A stretch of 64,000 nt of DNA. It comes from Propionibacterium australiense. Its GTDB lineage: Bacteria; Actinomycetota; Actinomycetes; Propionibacteriales; Propionibacteriaceae. Both the position numbers and the translations under genes were made by a program. This document shows positions 26,588 to 36,520 of the stretch, piece by piece. Location of the stretch: the NCBI RefSeq assembly GCF_003666605.1, contig NZ_RCIV01000003.1, positions 62,001 through 126,000 on the forward strand, given 5' to 3'. Numbering within the stretch: the stretch's first letter is position 1; the number at the start of each line of letters is the position of its first letter. Below the pieces are notes generated by a model. It was not told where the DNA came from and searched no databases. It worked only from the letters and a program-made list of their open reading frames with translations.

Positions 26588-27744
26588 CGCTGACTCCTGA
26601 GCAGAACCTGGTCCTTCTCTCCCCTTTCCAGGTCCATCTTGAAGCCGGTGAGGACCGAACCCATGGCGTTCCCCTTCTCCATGGATGCGGTGTTGAGCCT
26701 TTTCAGCCGCTCCCCCGCGACCTTCGCGGCTTCGGCGACCAGTTCGGCGCCGACCAACCCTAGGATCTTCTTCCCCATGCCGCTCTCCTTCTTCATCTGC
26801 ATGGCCACGCCCATGATGCCCTTGGCCACGACTTCCACGCTGTCGAGCAGGGTGTTCGCCACCTTGCGCGGCAGCTTCATACGCTGATGCCACCGCACGT
26901 GGCGTTCCAAGGGCAGAATGGCGGCGATGGGCAGCACCAATTCGACGCCGATCCGGTCGGCGAGATCGATCCGATCGGGTTCAAACTTCGCCGATGACAG
27001 CAGAAGGAAGTCCTCGCCGATGGACAGCGCCTGATCGAACACGATCATGCCGCCGAGGACCCCACGCAGATCATCCAACTCGTCTGCGGCATGACCGATG
27101 ATCAGATCCCGGAAGCCGTCGACATTGATGCCCGGCATGAGGTCGGCCTTGGACAGGGCGATCACCCATATCCGCGGGAACCGCAGCTGTTTCCCGCCAT
27201 CGGGCAGCAGATCGTCCTTGAGCACCAGCAGGCTGTTCCGGAGGTTGTGGAACAACGACTTCAGATAGCGCTCCTCCTCACCGGCGTTGTCGAGCAGCTT
27301 CTGCGCGTCGACGAGGATGAGAGCGACATCGGAGTCCAGCAGTGATCTGAAGGTCTCAAGACGCCGTTCGGCCTCCTCCGGCCCGCTCACGTCCTGCTCG
27401 AACCACTCACCGGGGTAGTCGTGCCACACCAGGCCCAGGGCATCGCCGGAGGAGCTCCCCGTGTTTTCCGAGTCACCATCGGGCTTCAACCTGATGGAGA
27501 AGGAGTACGTGGTGGAGGCGAACCGGTTGGCGGAGGGGAGCTCGGCCCGATCCCTCATACCGAGGTAGTTCTTGTACAGCCTGTTACCCTGGCCGGGGTC
27601 ACTGGCCACGAGGTGGAACAAGGACTTGGCCTGGACGGATCGCTCCTGACTCGCCCCGTAAAAGGAGGACAGCAGCACCGTCTTGCCGCTACCGCTCTCC
27701 CCGAAGACCGCGATGTGCTGCTCCCTCTTCTCGTTCCTCGCCAT
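26584..27744 (-). CDS. P-loop GTPase of a small accessory module
   Basis: The 386-aa product starts MARNEKREQHIAVFGESGSG. Walker A/G1 is GESGSGKT (15-22), a G3-like WHDYPGEW (DYPGEW 109-114), LVDAQ at 144-148, and a G4-like SKAD (198-201), which together suggest a TRAFAC-type GTPase. The C-terminal third (about 300-386) is helical and basic with MKKESGMGKKILGLVGAELV, possibly membrane-contacting. ATG 27744 follows a TATCCT box by six bases, suggesting a leaderless mRNA. It is coupled to the 114-aa gene and divergent from the membrane-protein gene. Biological role unknown. Confidence 0.8.
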   Translation of the reverse strand: MARNEKREQHIAVFGESGSGKTVLLSSFYGASQERSVQAKSLFHLVASDPGQGNRLYKNYLGMRDRAELPSANRFASTTYSFSIRLKPDGDSENTGSSSGDALGLVWHDYPGEWFEQDVSGPEEAERRLETFRSLLDSDVALILVDAQKLLDNAGEEERYLKSLFHNLRNSLLVLKDDLLPDGGKQLRFPRIWVIALSKADLMPGINVDGFRDLIIGHAADELDDLRGVLGGMIVFDQALSIGEDFLLLSSAKFEPDRIDLADRIGVELVLPIAAILPLERHVRWHQRMKLPRKVANTLLDSVEVVAKGIMGVAMQMKKESGMGKKILGLVGAELVAEAAKVAGERLKRLNTASMEKGNAMGSVLTGFKMDLERGEKDQVLLRSQR

Positions 27745-27894
27745 GGGAGAAGGATAGCGGAGCACCGCGCCTCGCTGAGGAAACCACACTGTTGGAGCAC
27801 TGCATGACGATATCCTGAAACAGGCAAGCAGCAGACACCCCGCGAGAACCAGATCGATTCCGGTTCGGACGCCGCCCAAACAGAGAACGAGCCC

Positions 27895-28857
27895 GTGAAC
27901 AAGAAGCAATTCAGGCACCGTGTTCAGGCATACACGGGCTGGCCCGCATTCGTCCTTGCCCTCTGCGGCGCATGGTGCCTCGTCCTGACGGCCATCGACA
28001 CTCCGCTGTGGCCACGTGATCTCCCCCCGCTGGAGATCACGTGGGGCGCCGCCTCTCCCTCCGCCACTCCCGATCCCGGCCCGCAGAACACGCAGACGGA
28101 AGGCGCCGACAAGGAGGACCCCGAGCCAACCCCGGCGGAATCACCAGGCCTCCTTCCCGACTGCGACCGGGAGGACTCGGGGCCCCTGTTCCTCACGGAC
28201 CGCCTGCCCCAGGCCGGTTCCCCCGCACCAGCGGATCCGCAGCACGATGACAGTGCCGCCGTCTCTCCCCCCGGCCCCGGATCCGAGGGGAGCTCTCCAG
28301 GTCAGGACGGCCACGAGGACTCGACCAGCCTCGTCGCGGGGCACGGCAGAAGCCTGCCCGGCATGACGAACCTGACAGACACGACGGCACCACGGAAGGA
28401 GCCGGATACCCGACCTCGGGCCGAGGACGAACAGCCCCAGAATCCCGCCGTCCCGCTCCCCGGACCGCTGAAGAAAAGGCTCCGCAGGAGCCTCGGCGAG
28501 GACCCGGACCCCCTCCCACCCAGAACCTGGGAGCTCGACATCCAGCCCCCCTGCGACGACGAGCTTCCGGATCCACTCATGAGCCCCCGCAGCTCCTTGC
28601 CCGTCCCGCCGGCCCTGCCGGAAGACGCCGGCCAGGACGGAGTCCCGTCGCCCTCGGACGAGACTCGCTCTTCCGACGGGGAGAACCCATCGATGGTGCC
28701 CCGGCCCGGCGACACGAGCACCCCGGACGAATCGGATTCCGCAGCAAGACAGGTCACCGATGGCCCGCTCGGCATGTATTCATGGGCTGCACCGAGTGCC
28801 GCGGAAACGGATGCTTCGGAATCAAGCTCATCCTGCCCGCCCGACGAGCAGCCGTGA
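27895..28857 (+). CDS. single-pass membrane protein with acidic proline-rich tail
   Basis: A 320-aa protein starting at GTG 27895 (MNKKQFRHRVQAYTGW), with one hydrophobic segment near 17-35 (PAFVLALCGAWCLVLTAI). About 280 residues rich in Pro, Glu/Asp and Ser follow, expected outside the membrane and largely disordered. No enzyme domain is visible. It is divergent from the GTPase gene across 150 bp, so the two may share control. Low-complexity composition makes family recognition impossible; the frame is accepted because of the start context, the TM segment and the absence of a better opposing gene. Confidence 0.6.
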   Translation: MNKKQFRHRVQAYTGWPAFVLALCGAWCLVLTAIDTPLWPRDLPPLEITWGAASPSATPDPGPQNTQTEGADKEDPEPTPAESPGLLPDCDREDSGPLFLTDRLPQAGSPAPADPQHDDSAAVSPPGPGSEGSSPGQDGHEDSTSLVAGHGRSLPGMTNLTDTTAPRKEPDTRPRAEDEQPQNPAVPLPGPLKKRLRRSLGEDPDPLPPRTWELDIQPPCDDELPDPLMSPRSSLPVPPALPEDAGQDGVPSPSDETRSSDGENPSMVPRPGDTSTPDESDSAARQVTDGPLGMYSWAAPSAAETDASESSSSCPPDEQP

Positions 28858-28902
28858 ACCGAAGGGCCGCAAGAGAGCCCGCCACGGCTGTCGGGTCACC
28901 CT

Positions 28903-29007
28903 GGCCTCGGCGAGCGGTACGTCCTGCCGCCCCTGGAAGCGGTGGCGCACGTTGAAACCGGTCCGGCCATGACGCCACAGAACCAGCCGGGTCCCCTGAT
29001 CGATCAC
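28903..29007 (-). pseudogene. truncated histidine phosphatase (phosphoglycerate-mutase family)
   Basis: Beginning at GTG 29007, overlapping the rsfS stop as GTGA, 35 codons read [18 protein letters not shown] and RFQGRQDVPLAEA, the unmistakable N-terminus with the catalytic RHG. Homology then stops abruptly near 28903 and the frame continues as unrelated sequence. A histidine phosphatase is the usual third gene after nadD-rsfS in actinobacteria, so the rest was removed by the event that placed the accessory region here. Confidence 0.85.
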
Positions 29008-29408
29008 TGGCCGTCCACCGCTGAGGCCACCGTCCGGGCGGCGTCGGCCCGGTTCGCCTCGAGGGCGATGGCCGGGCAGTCGCCCCACAGGCGCTCCAGG
29101 CCGTAGGTGGCACGATCGTCGACGTGCATGACGTGCACGATGAGATCACCGTAGTCGAGCAGCACCCAGCGGTTCGCCCCGTAGCCCTCGCGGCGCAGCG
29201 GTCGCTCACCCCACTCGACGAGCCGCTCCTCGACGGCATCGACGATGGCGCCGACCTGACGCTCGGTCCGCCCGGACAGGACGAGGAAGACGTCGGCGAT
29301 GGCCAGCTGCTCGCTGACGTCGAAGGCCTCGATGTTCTCGGCCAGCTTGGCCGCGGCAGCAGACGCCGCCGCCTGGGTGATATGGAGTGCGTGATCGGTT
29401 GCGCTCAT
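29004..29408 (-). CDS. rsfS: ribosomal silencing factor RsfS
   Basis: A 134-aa Iojap-family protein that binds uL14 and blocks subunit joining when nutrients are short. Visible are the family segments [40 protein letters not shown] and [14 protein letters not shown] 29408 overlaps the nadD stop in an ATGA; its own stop overlaps the histidine-phosphatase remnant. Length is normal. Confidence 0.95.
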   Translation of the reverse strand: MSATDHALHITQAAASAAAAKLAENIEAFDVSEQLAIADVFLVLSGRTERQVGAIVDAVEERLVEWGERPLRREGYGANRWVLLDYGDLIVHVMHVDDRATYGLERLWGDCPAIALEANRADAARTVASAVDGQ

Positions 29409-30196
29409 CTGGCTCCTTCGCCGGAGAGGCGTCCGGCAGGTTCGACGGGATGCTGCCGGTCCTGGTGGACCGGCTCGGCCACGAGGACGTCGGACTCGTT
29501 GGCGCCGGTGTACAGGCCCCGCTTGGCGACGTACTGGACGACGCCGTCGGGCACCAGGTACCACAGCGGCAGGCCCGAGGCGACGCGCTGCCGGCACTCG
29601 GTCGACGAGATGGCCAGGGCCGGCACCTCCAGTAGGGTGACCTTGTCGGACGGCAGGTGACTGATGTCGCTCATGGAGATGTCGACGCCCGGACGGGTCA
29701 CCCCGACGAAGCGGGCGAGCCCGAAGATCTCGTCCGCGCCGCGCCAGGTGAGGATGGACCGAAGCGCATCGGCACCTGTGATGAAGAACAGGTCGAGGTT
29801 CCCGCCCCGCTCGGCACGGATGTCCCTGAGGGTGTCGACCGTGTAGGTGTTGCCGGGCCGGTCGATGTCGACCCGGCTGACGGTGAACCGCGGGTTGGAG
29901 GCCGTCGCGACCACTGTCATGAGATAGCGGTCCTCGCTCTTGGAGACCCGCCGGCCGGCCTTCTGCCACGGCACGCCGGTTGGCACGAAGACGACCTCGT
30001 CGAGTTCGAAACGTGCCGCCACCTCACTGGCGGCCACGAGGTGACCGTGGTGGATGGGGTCGAAGGTGCCACCCATGATGCCCAGCCGGTAGGGCCGGGC
30101 CAGGCTCGCGCGGGGCAGCCCCAGGTCGATCCCCTGCCCGTCGCCGGCGGTCGCCGACCCGTCGGTCACCGGTGACCCCGAACGCTCTCGTGGCAT
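29405..30196 (-). CDS. nadD: nicotinate-nucleotide adenylyltransferase
   Basis: Converts nicotinate mononucleotide and ATP to deamido-NAD in NAD synthesis. The 263-aa protein has the nucleotidyltransferase motif [15 protein letters not shown] after a 38-residue extension, and the C-terminal ISSTECRQR motif. The extension ([12 protein letters not shown]...) makes it longer than typical 200-aa enzymes; a later start nearer [12 protein letters not shown] is possible. It precedes rsfS with a 4-bp overlap. Confidence 0.94.
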   Translation of the reverse strand: MPRERSGSPVTDGSATAGDGQGIDLGLPRASLARPYRLGIMGGTFDPIHHGHLVAASEVAARFELDEVVFVPTGVPWQKAGRRVSKSEDRYLMTVVATASNPRFTVSRVDIDRPGNTYTVDTLRDIRAERGGNLDLFFITGADALRSILTWRGADEIFGLARFVGVTRPGVDISMSDISHLPSDKVTLLEVPALAISSTECRQRVASGLPLWYLVPDGVVQYVAKRGLYTGANESDVLVAEPVHQDRQHPVEPAGRLSGEGAR

Positions 30197-30238
30197 GGCG
30201 GTCAGTCTAACGCGGACGCGGCCGGGCCCGGCGCAGGC

Positions 30239-31480
30239 TCACGCACGGACCTGACCCTCACCGGACAGCAGGTACTTGGTGGTGGTCATCTCGGTGAGCC
30301 CCATGGGCCCGCGGGCATGCAGCTTCTGGGTCGAGATGCCGATCTCGGCCCCGAAACCGAACTGGCCGCCGTCGGTGAAACGGCTCGAGGCATTGACCAG
30401 GACGACCGCCGCATCGACCTCGGCGGTGAAGCGTCGCTGATTCGCGGCGTCGCCGGTGACGATGGTCTCGGAATGGCCGGTGCTGTAGCGGCGGATGTGC
30501 GCCAGGGCGGCGTCGATGTCGTCGACGACGGCGCAGGCCAGGTCGAGGCTGAGGTACTCGGCCTCGTACTCGTGCTCGCCGGCCGGCACGATCCGGGCAT
30601 CGAGGGCGCGGCTCGCCTCGTCACCATGGACGGTGACACCTGCCGCGGTGAGGGCATCGAGGACCGCCGGCAGGAACTCGGCTGCGATCGAGCGGTGCAC
30701 GAGCAGCGTCTCGAGCGCATTGCACACGCTGGGACGCTGGGTCTTGGCGTTGAGCATGATCGACAGGGCCATCGCCTGGTCGGCCGAGGCGTCGACGAAC
30801 AGATGGCAGTTGCCGGTGCCCGTCTCGATGACCGGCACGGTGGCGCCCTCGACGACGGCGCGGATCAGGCCGGCGCCACCACGCGGGATGAGCAGGTCGA
30901 CGAGTCCGCGGGCACGCATCAGCTCGCCGGTCACCTCGTGGCCGCCCTCGACGAGGTTGACGCAGTCGGCGGGCAGCCCGCTCCGCTCCAGGCCCTCGCG
31001 CAGGGCCCGCACGACGACCTGGTTCGTCCGCAGGCAGCTCGAGGAGCCGCGCAGCAGGCTGGCGTTGCCGGACTTGAGGCAGATACCGGCGGCGTCGGCG
31101 GTGACATTGGGGCGGGCCTCGTAGATCATGCCGATGACACCGAAGGGCACCCGCACCTGGTCGACGTGCACGCCGTTGGGAAGGTTCCAGCCATGGACCG
31201 TCTCGCCGACCGGGTCGGGCAGCAGCGCCAGGTCGCGCAGCCCCTGGGCCATCTCGGCCAGGCGTCCCGGGGTCAGGCAGAGCCGGTCGATGAGGGCTTC
31301 GCCGGTGCCGGCGGCACGGGCCGCCTCGACGTCGGAGGCGTTGGCCGCCAGCACGTCGTCGGCGGCCGAGGTGAGCGCATCGGCCATGGACCCCAGTGCC
31401 GCATCCTTGCGGTCACGGGTCGCTGTGGCCAGCACGCGTGAGGCTGTCTTGGCGCGTTCGGCAAGGTCACTGATCTGCAT
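30239..31480 (-). CDS. proA: gamma-glutamyl phosphate reductase
   Basis: Second step of proline synthesis, reducing glutamyl-5-phosphate to the semialdehyde with NADPH. The 413-aa protein has the aldehyde-dehydrogenase fold; the catalytic Cys is in [16 protein letters not shown], and the region [15 protein letters not shown] is family-specific. Start ATG 31480. It follows proB by 48 bp in an obgE-proB-proA-nadD order typical of actinobacteria. Confidence 0.96.
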   Translation of the reverse strand: MQISDLAERAKTASRVLATATRDRKDAALGSMADALTSAADDVLAANASDVEAARAAGTGEALIDRLCLTPGRLAEMAQGLRDLALLPDPVGETVHGWNLPNGVHVDQVRVPFGVIGMIYEARPNVTADAAGICLKSGNASLLRGSSSCLRTNQVVVRALREGLERSGLPADCVNLVEGGHEVTGELMRARGLVDLLIPRGGAGLIRAVVEGATVPVIETGTGNCHLFVDASADQAMALSIMLNAKTQRPSVCNALETLLVHRSIAAEFLPAVLDALTAAGVTVHGDEASRALDARIVPAGEHEYEAEYLSLDLACAVVDDIDAALAHIRRYSTGHSETIVTGDAANQRRFTAEVDAAVVLVNASSRFTDGGQFGFGAEIGISTQKLHARGPMGLTEMTTTKYLLSGEGQVRA

Positions 31481-31528
31481 TCCCCCACAGTACCGGCGAG
31501 GCCGCCGAGCCGTCCCGCAGGGCCGTTC

Positions 31529-32695
31529 TCAGTCGCCGTGGTGCATGAGCACCAGCATGTCGCGGTGCACGACCTCGCGCTCGTACTCGGCGCCCAGCGC
31601 CGAGGCCAGTTCGGTCGAGCTGCGTCCGAGCATGCCGGGCAGGTCCTCGCTGGAGAAGTTGACCAGGCCGCGTGCGACGACCACGCCGTCGGGCCCGACG
31701 AGCTCGACCGGGTCACCGGCCAGGAAGTCGCCGCTGACACCGGTGACGCCGGCAGCGAGCAGGGACGCCTTGCGCACCGTCAGCGCGTGGACGGCGCCCT
31801 CGTCGAGGGTGAGGCGCCCGCGGCTCTGCGAGGCGTAGGCCAGCCACATGAGGCGCCGCGGACGCATGTGGTCGACCGGCGCGAAGACCGTGCCGGTGGC
31901 TCCGGCCAGGGCCTGCTCGGCGGCCGAGGCGCTGGTGAGGAGCACCGGGATGCCGGAGCTCGCGGCGATCTGGACGGCCTGCACCTTGGTGGTCATCCCC
32001 CCCGAGCCGATGCCGGCGCTGCCGGCCCGGTGGGTGTCGACCGTCAGGGCGTCGACGTCGGGAACGAAGCCGATGCGTTCGGCGTCGGGCTCGTCGGGGT
32101 GACTCGTGTAGAGGGCGCTCACGTCCGACAGCAGGATGAGGGCGTCGGCGCGCACGACCTGGGCGACGAGGGCGGCCAGGCGATCGTTGTCGCCGAAGCG
32201 GATCTCGTGGGTGGCGACGGTGTCGTTCTCGTTGACGATCGGCACGGCCCCCATGCGCAGCAGCGTGCCGAGGGTGCGTGAGGCGTTGCGGTAGCTCGCC
32301 TGGCGGGTGATGTCGTCGACAGTGAGCAGCAGCTGCCCGGCGAGCAGGCCGCGCGCGGCGAAGAGTTCGGTGTAGCGCTCCATGAGCAGGCCCTGACCGA
32401 CGGCCGCGGCCGCCTGCTGGTGGGCCAGGTCGCGCGGGCGCCTGGCCAGGCCGAGCGGGCTCATGCCGGCCGAGATGGCCCCCGAGCTGACCAGGACGAC
32501 GTCCCGGCCGGCGTCGTGGGCGTCGGCCAGTGCCTTGACCAGTCCGGCCAGGCGCATCGTGTCCATGCCGTTCGTGGCGCTGGAGATCGAGGAGGAGCCC
32601 ACCTTGACGACGACACGCCGGGCCTTGGCGATGGTCTCGCGCAGCCCGGCCTCGTCCCCGTCCCGGCGGGAACCCTGGGTGCGCCGCTCAGACAT
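31529..32695 (-). CDS. proB: glutamate 5-kinase
   Basis: First step of proline synthesis, phosphorylating glutamate. The 388-aa protein has the amino-acid-kinase domain ([44 protein letters not shown]) and a C-terminal PUA domain starting around residue 290 ([13 protein letters not shown]). ATG 32695 overlaps the obgE stop by eight bases, which fixes the start. ProB is usually feedback-inhibited by proline. Confidence 0.95.
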   Translation of the reverse strand: MSERRTQGSRRDGDEAGLRETIAKARRVVVKVGSSSISSATNGMDTMRLAGLVKALADAHDAGRDVVLVSSGAISAGMSPLGLARRPRDLAHQQAAAAVGQGLLMERYTELFAARGLLAGQLLLTVDDITRQASYRNASRTLGTLLRMGAVPIVNENDTVATHEIRFGDNDRLAALVAQVVRADALILLSDVSALYTSHPDEPDAERIGFVPDVDALTVDTHRAGSAGIGSGGMTTKVQAVQIAASSGIPVLLTSASAAEQALAGATGTVFAPVDHMRPRRLMWLAYASQSRGRLTLDEGAVHALTVRKASLLAAGVTGVSGDFLAGDPVELVGPDGVVVARGLVNFSSEDLPGMLGRSSTELASALGAEYEREVVHRDMLVLMHHGD

Positions 32696-34292
32696 GGCCC
32701 TGCCCCGTCCCGCTGCTGGCGTCCCGGTAGGGATCGCCCTCGACCCATTCGACCTCGACGTCGCCGTCGGCCTCGTGCGCCGAGACGGCCCGGACCTCGT
32801 CGAGACGGGCGTCGCGCACCTGGCGCCAGTCGGCGCCGCGATCCTCCCCCATGAGGGCCTCGCGTTCGGCCCGGTAGGCGGCATCGCGTTCACGGCGGCG
32901 ACGGACGGCGCCGCGGGGCCGGTTCAGGCGCTGGTCCTCACCGCGGGGGGCGAGGATCTCGGCGCCCACCTCGACCTGGGGGGCGAAGTCGAAGATGACG
33001 GGGTGCTCGCCCGCACCGATCGCGACGGCGTCATGGGGTTGGGCACCGGCGGCGAGGAGCTCGTCCTCGACGCCGAGGCGGTTGAGCCGGTCGGCCAGGT
33101 ATCCGACGGCCTCGTCGTTGCTGAAGTCGGTCTGGCGGACCCAGCGCTCCGGTTTGGCCCCGCGCACGCGCCAGACGAAACCGCCCTCGCCGTCGCCCTG
33201 ACGCTTGATGGTGAACCCCTCGGTGTCCGCCACGGTCCGCGGACGGATGACGGTGCGCGGGACCGGGGCCTCGGCGCGCTCGCGCTGGCGCTGCCTGACG
33301 AGCTCGCTCATCGTGAAGACGAGCTCCTGGAGGCCCTCGCCCGTCTTGACGGAGGTCTCGATGACGCGCAGGCCGCGGGCCTCCAGATCGGGTCTGGCCA
33401 TGTCTGCGATGGCCCTGCCGTCCGGAACGTCGATCTTGTTGATGACGACGATGCGGGGACGGTCCTCGAGCCCGCCGTGGGCGGCGAGCTCGGCCTCGAT
33501 GGCGTCCAGATCGCTCAGCGGGTCGCGGCCGGGTTCGTAGGTGGCCGCGTCGATGACGTGGACGATGGCCTGGCAACGCTCGATGTGGCGCAGGAAGTCG
33601 TGCCCCAGGCCCTTGCCCCGGCTGGCGCCGGGGATGAGGCCGGGCACGTCGGCCACCGTGTAGCTGTGGTCGCCGGCCTTGACGACTCCGAGGTTGGGCA
33701 CGAGCGTCGTGAACGGGTAGTCGGCGATGCGCGGTTTGGCGGAGCTGATGGCGCCGATGATGCTGGACTTGCCGGCCGAGGGGAAACCCACCAGGCCGAC
33801 GTCGGCGATGACCTTGAGCTCGAGGCAGATGGTGCGCTGCTCGCCCTCCTCGCCCAGCAGGGCGAAACCGGGGGCCTTGCGTGTCCTGGAGGCCAGCGCC
33901 TCGTTGCCCAGGCCTCCGCGGCCGCCCTCGGCCACCACGCACTCGGACAGCCCGCCGGTCAGGTCGGCCAGCACCTCGCCGGTGTCGGCGTCGGAGACGA
34001 CGGTTCCCTCGGGGACCGGCAGGACGACGTCCTGGCCGTTGGCGCCGGATCGGTGCTCGCCCATCCCGGGCTGGCCGTTGGTGGCCCTGCGCTGGGACTG
34101 GCGGTGGTAGTCGACCAGGGAGTTCATCTGGGGATCGACCCGGACGATGACCGAGCCGCCCCGGCCGCCGTTGCCGCCGTCCGGCCCGCCGAGCGGCTTG
34201 AACTTCTCACGGTGCACCGAGGCGCATCCGTTCCCGCCGTTGCCTGCGCAGACGACCAGCTGGACTCGGTCGACGAACGAGGGGATTGCCAT
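32688..34292 (-). CDS. obgE: GTPase ObgE/CgtA
   Basis: Ribosome-assembly and stress GTPase acting at the 50S subunit. Domains in order: glycine-rich Obg fold (1-160, with [12 protein letters not shown]), G domain ([28 protein letters not shown]), OCT domain (about 340-420), then a charged extension of roughly 100 residues rich in Arg and Glu. The 534-aa length exceeds the 430-480 of most relatives because of this extension. ATG 34292 has AGGAGC upstream. It is followed by overlapping proB. Confidence 0.96.
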   Translation of the reverse strand: MAIPSFVDRVQLVVCAGNGGNGCASVHREKFKPLGGPDGGNGGRGGSVIVRVDPQMNSLVDYHRQSQRRATNGQPGMGEHRSGANGQDVVLPVPEGTVVSDADTGEVLADLTGGLSECVVAEGGRGGLGNEALASRTRKAPGFALLGEEGEQRTICLELKVIADVGLVGFPSAGKSSIIGAISSAKPRIADYPFTTLVPNLGVVKAGDHSYTVADVPGLIPGASRGKGLGHDFLRHIERCQAIVHVIDAATYEPGRDPLSDLDAIEAELAAHGGLEDRPRIVVINKIDVPDGRAIADMARPDLEARGLRVIETSVKTGEGLQELVFTMSELVRQRQRERAEAPVPRTVIRPRTVADTEGFTIKRQGDGEGGFVWRVRGAKPERWVRQTDFSNDEAVGYLADRLNRLGVEDELLAAGAQPHDAVAIGAGEHPVIFDFAPQVEVGAEILAPRGEDQRLNRPRGAVRRRRERDAAYRAEREALMGEDRGADWRQVRDARLDEVRAVSAHEADGDVEVEWVEGDPYRDASSGTGQGHV

Positions 34293-34474
34293 GGGTGATG
34301 CTCCTGTGATGGCTGAGTGGGACCAGTCTATTCGGCTCCGCACCGGCCGGTCGGCGCCGATTCGCCGGAACGGGCCGATCCTGGGGACGGGCAGTGCGCG
34401 ACGTACGGTTGCCGGCCGCGTCGGGCGATCACCGGGCACCGGTGCTCACCGAATCTGGTCGAGTGCCCGCACAG

Positions 34475-34506
34475 GCAGGGGCCAGCCCCGAAGGGCTGGC
34501 CCCTGC
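34475..34506 (-). terminator. terminator of the rplU-rpmA operon
   Basis: A perfect 14-bp stem (core GGGGCCAGCCC) closed by a CGAA tetraloop, 17 bp after the rpmA stop. No strong T-tract follows. It separates the ribosomal-protein operon from obgE. Confidence 0.8.
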
Positions 34507-34523
34507 CATGATCTGTTGAGGAC

Positions 34524-34787
34524 TCAGGCGGTGGTCTCCACCGGTTCCACGTTGACGACGCGACGGCCCCGGCGGGTGCCGAACTGGACGGTACCGGCGA
34601 CGAGGGCGAACAACGTGTCGTCACCGCCACGCCCGACGCCCTCGCCGGGGTGGAAGTGGGTGCCGCGCTGGCGGACGAGGATCTCACCGGCGTTGACGAG
34701 TTGGCCGCCGAAGCGCTTCACGCCGAGGCGCTGAGCGTTGGAGTCACGACCGTTGCGCGAGCTGGAACCAGCCTTCTTGTGTGCCAT
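34524..34787 (-). CDS. rpmA: 50S ribosomal protein bL27
   Basis: An 87-aa basic protein beginning [16 protein letters not shown], with [20 protein letters not shown] and [20 protein letters not shown], i.e. complete bL27. It lies near the peptidyl-transferase centre. It follows rplU by 10 bp in the standard rplU-rpmA-obgE order. Confidence 0.97.
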   Translation of the reverse strand: MAHKKAGSSSRNGRDSNAQRLGVKRFGGQLVNAGEILVRQRGTHFHPGEGVGRGGDDTLFALVAGTVQFGTRRGRRVVNVEPVETTA

Positions 34788-34797
34788 GTCTGTCTCC

Positions 34798-35106
34798 TCA
34801 GGCGTTGATTCCGGTGACCTTGACCCGGGTGTAGTGCTGACGATGACCCTGGTGGCGCTTGTAACCGGTCTTGTTCTTGTAGCGGAGGACGTGGAGCTTG
34901 GGGCCCTTGGACTCGCCGAGGACCTCAGCGGTGACGCTCACCTTGCCGAGCGACTTCGCGTCAGAGGTGACGTTCTCACCGTCCACCACGAGCAGGGGCT
35001 GCAGCTCGACGCTCGCGCCCACTTCTTCGGCGATCTTGTCGATCTCGACGATGTCGCCCACTGCCACCTTGTGCTGGCGGCCGCCACTGCGCACGATCGC
35101 GTACAC
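34798..35106 (-). CDS. rplU: 50S ribosomal protein bL21
   Basis: A 102-aa protein: [20 protein letters not shown] at the start and [20 protein letters not shown] near the end, full-length bL21, which binds 23S rRNA. GTG at 35106 is the start by homology; upstream frame is leader sequence. In most actinobacteria rne lies directly upstream, but here the cys block intervenes. Confidence 0.95.
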   Translation of the reverse strand: MYAIVRSGGRQHKVAVGDIVEIDKIAEEVGASVELQPLLVVDGENVTSDAKSLGKVSVTAEVLGESKGPKLHVLRYKNKTGYKRHQGHRQHYTRVKVTGINA

Positions 35107-35331
35107 GCCTGACCCACTTCCTGTCTCGCGCCGCCCGGCAGGGGGCGCAGCCTCGTCCATCACGAATCCGATGGTCCTCTGCCCGATCGGTGGTTTCCTG
35201 CCCGGACGACCACTTCCACTCGACTCGAGACGATCGAGCCGGAGCACCGACGAGCAAGAATACCTGCACCTGGGGCAGCTGGTCAAACGACGACGGCAGG
35301 CGCCATGAAACTGCCGGGGGCGCAGAGCTGT

Positions 35332-35361
35332 TTGACCCACCACGGAATGCGTGCCTACCAT
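35332..35361 (+). promoter_or_regulatory. promoter of the cys leader and operon
   Basis: TTGACC (35332-35337), 18-bp spacer, TACCAT (35356-35361). It lies 45 bp before the leader-peptide ATG and is the best -35/-10 pair between rplU and cysH. Confidence 0.65.
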
Positions 35362-35406
35362 CGTGGCACCCGCGTCACGGGTTCCCCAACTCGGAGGACG
35401 AGCCAG

Positions 35407-35499
35407 ATGAGCACTTTCGGCGACAGCACTGTCATCGGTGTCATGCTCTCCTGCCGCCAGCACATCGACCTGATGCTGGTCACCACCGCGACCTGTTGA
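35407..35499 (+). CDS. putative cysteine-linked leader peptide (30 aa)
   Basis: ATG 35407 with GGAGGA nine bases upstream; the product ends in [16 protein letters not shown] and a TGA. The pattern of a basic residue, HIDL, V-x-TA-x-C close to the stop resembles the short putative leader peptides found before sulfur-assimilation genes in many actinobacteria. Position between a good promoter and cysH supports attenuation-type control, perhaps sensing cysteine at the two Cys codons; that mechanism is inference. An internal ATG ([10 protein letters not shown]) could also start it. Confidence 0.75.
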   Translation: MSTFGDSTVIGVMLSCRQHIDLMLVTTATC

Positions 35500-35815
35500 T
35501 CCTGGTCTCCCTCTTCTCCCACGCCTGACGGCCCCGGCCGGGGCGGGCCCGCCGTGCCCGTCGCCTCGGTGCGGCCCCGCCTCCCGCCGGCGAGCCGTCG
35601 CAGGCACCGATCCGTACCGGCATGACGCCGCGCCCGGCGACCGCCGCCTGCCGTGCCGCGGGCGAGCCGGCAGGCCACCGGGCACGTCGCCCCACCGGAG
35701 CGAGGCGATCAGGCGGGGCGGAGAAGACCACCTGGGCGGTCGTCGAGGCGACGAGGGTCCGCGCGATGTCCGCCGCCCAGCCCCAGGACCACGACGAACG
35801 ACGAAGGAATTCACG
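35500..35815 (+). promoter_or_regulatory. cys operon leader region downstream of the leader peptide
   Basis: About 316 bp without a convincing gene. It is very GC-rich and contains the palindrome GCCCCGGCCGGGGC (35531-35544) 31 bp past the leader stop, which could be part of a termination or anti-SD structure. No riboswitch class was recognised. Confidence 0.4.
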
Positions 35816-36520
35816 ATGACACGAACGAGAACCGAGGCCGAACTACGCGCCATCGCCGACCGGGCCGCGCAGGAGCACGCCGACGACACCGCCGAGGAAC
35901 TACTGGCCTGGGCAGCACAGAGCTTCGGGCACTCCCTGGCCGTCGCCTGCTCGATGGCGGCCGACACGGTGGTCTCCGATCTGGCCGCCAGGGCACTGCC
36001 GGGCGTCGACGTGCTCTTCCTGCAGACCGGCTACCACTTCCCCGAGACCGAGGACCTGCGGAACGACCTGCCGATCCTCCAGGACATCAACCTGGTCGAG
36101 CTGGTGCCAGACCAGAGCGTCGCCGAGCAGGACGAGCAGTACGGACCGCGGCTGTACGAGCGTGACCCGAACCGGTGCTGCCGGCTGCGCAAGGTCATCC
36201 CCCTCAACCGGGCGCTGGCCGGCTACGAGGCGTGGGTCACCGGCATCCGCCGCGAGGACAGCGCCCTGCGCGCCAGCACCGGGCTCGTCGAGTGGGACGA
36301 GCGGCACGCGATGGTCAAGCTCAACCCCATCGCGGCATGGAGTTCGGAGGATCTCTTCGCGTACATCGAGGATCGTGGCGTCCCGGTCAACCCCCTGCTG
36401 GGGCAGGGCTACCCGTCCATCGGCTGCGCCGTCTGCACCAGCCGGGTCGAACCCGGCCAGGACCCCAGGTCCGGCCGTTGGGCCGGCCTCACCAAGACCG
36501 AATGCGGGATTCACCTATGA
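35816..36520 (+). CDS. cysH: assimilatory adenylyl-sulfate (APS) reductase
   Basis: Reduces APS to sulfite using thioredoxin. The 234-aa protein has the PP-loop-like fold with [11 protein letters not shown], the [4Fe-4S] ligands Cys121-Cys122 (NRCCRLRK) and Cys204/Cys207 (GCAVC), and catalytic Cys230 in the ECGIHL tail. The iron-sulfur cysteines identify the APS-type enzyme rather than the PAPS-type, consistent with the absence of a cysC kinase. Its stop overlaps cysD in an ATGA. Confidence 0.93.
   Translation: MTRTRTEAELRAIADRAAQEHADDTAEELLAWAAQSFGHSLAVACSMAADTVVSDLAARALPGVDVLFLQTGYHFPETEDLRNDLPILQDINLVELVPDQSVAEQDEQYGPRLYERDPNRCCRLRKVIPLNRALAGYEAWVTGIRREDSALRASTGLVEWDERHAMVKLNPIAAWSSEDLFAYIEDRGVPVNPLLGQGYPSIGCAVCTSRVEPGQDPRSGRWAGLTKTECGIHL

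Noticed and set aside
28302-28775. Minus-strand gene opposite the acidic membrane protein.
   Set aside because: The Ser/Gly-rich translation has no start context or known domain, whereas the plus frame has a start, a TM segment and a consistent composition.
20742-28900. Integrase, transposase or attR copy of the tRNA-Ala end.
   Set aside because: None could be found by reading both strands; mobility of the region is inferred only from decay and border disruption.
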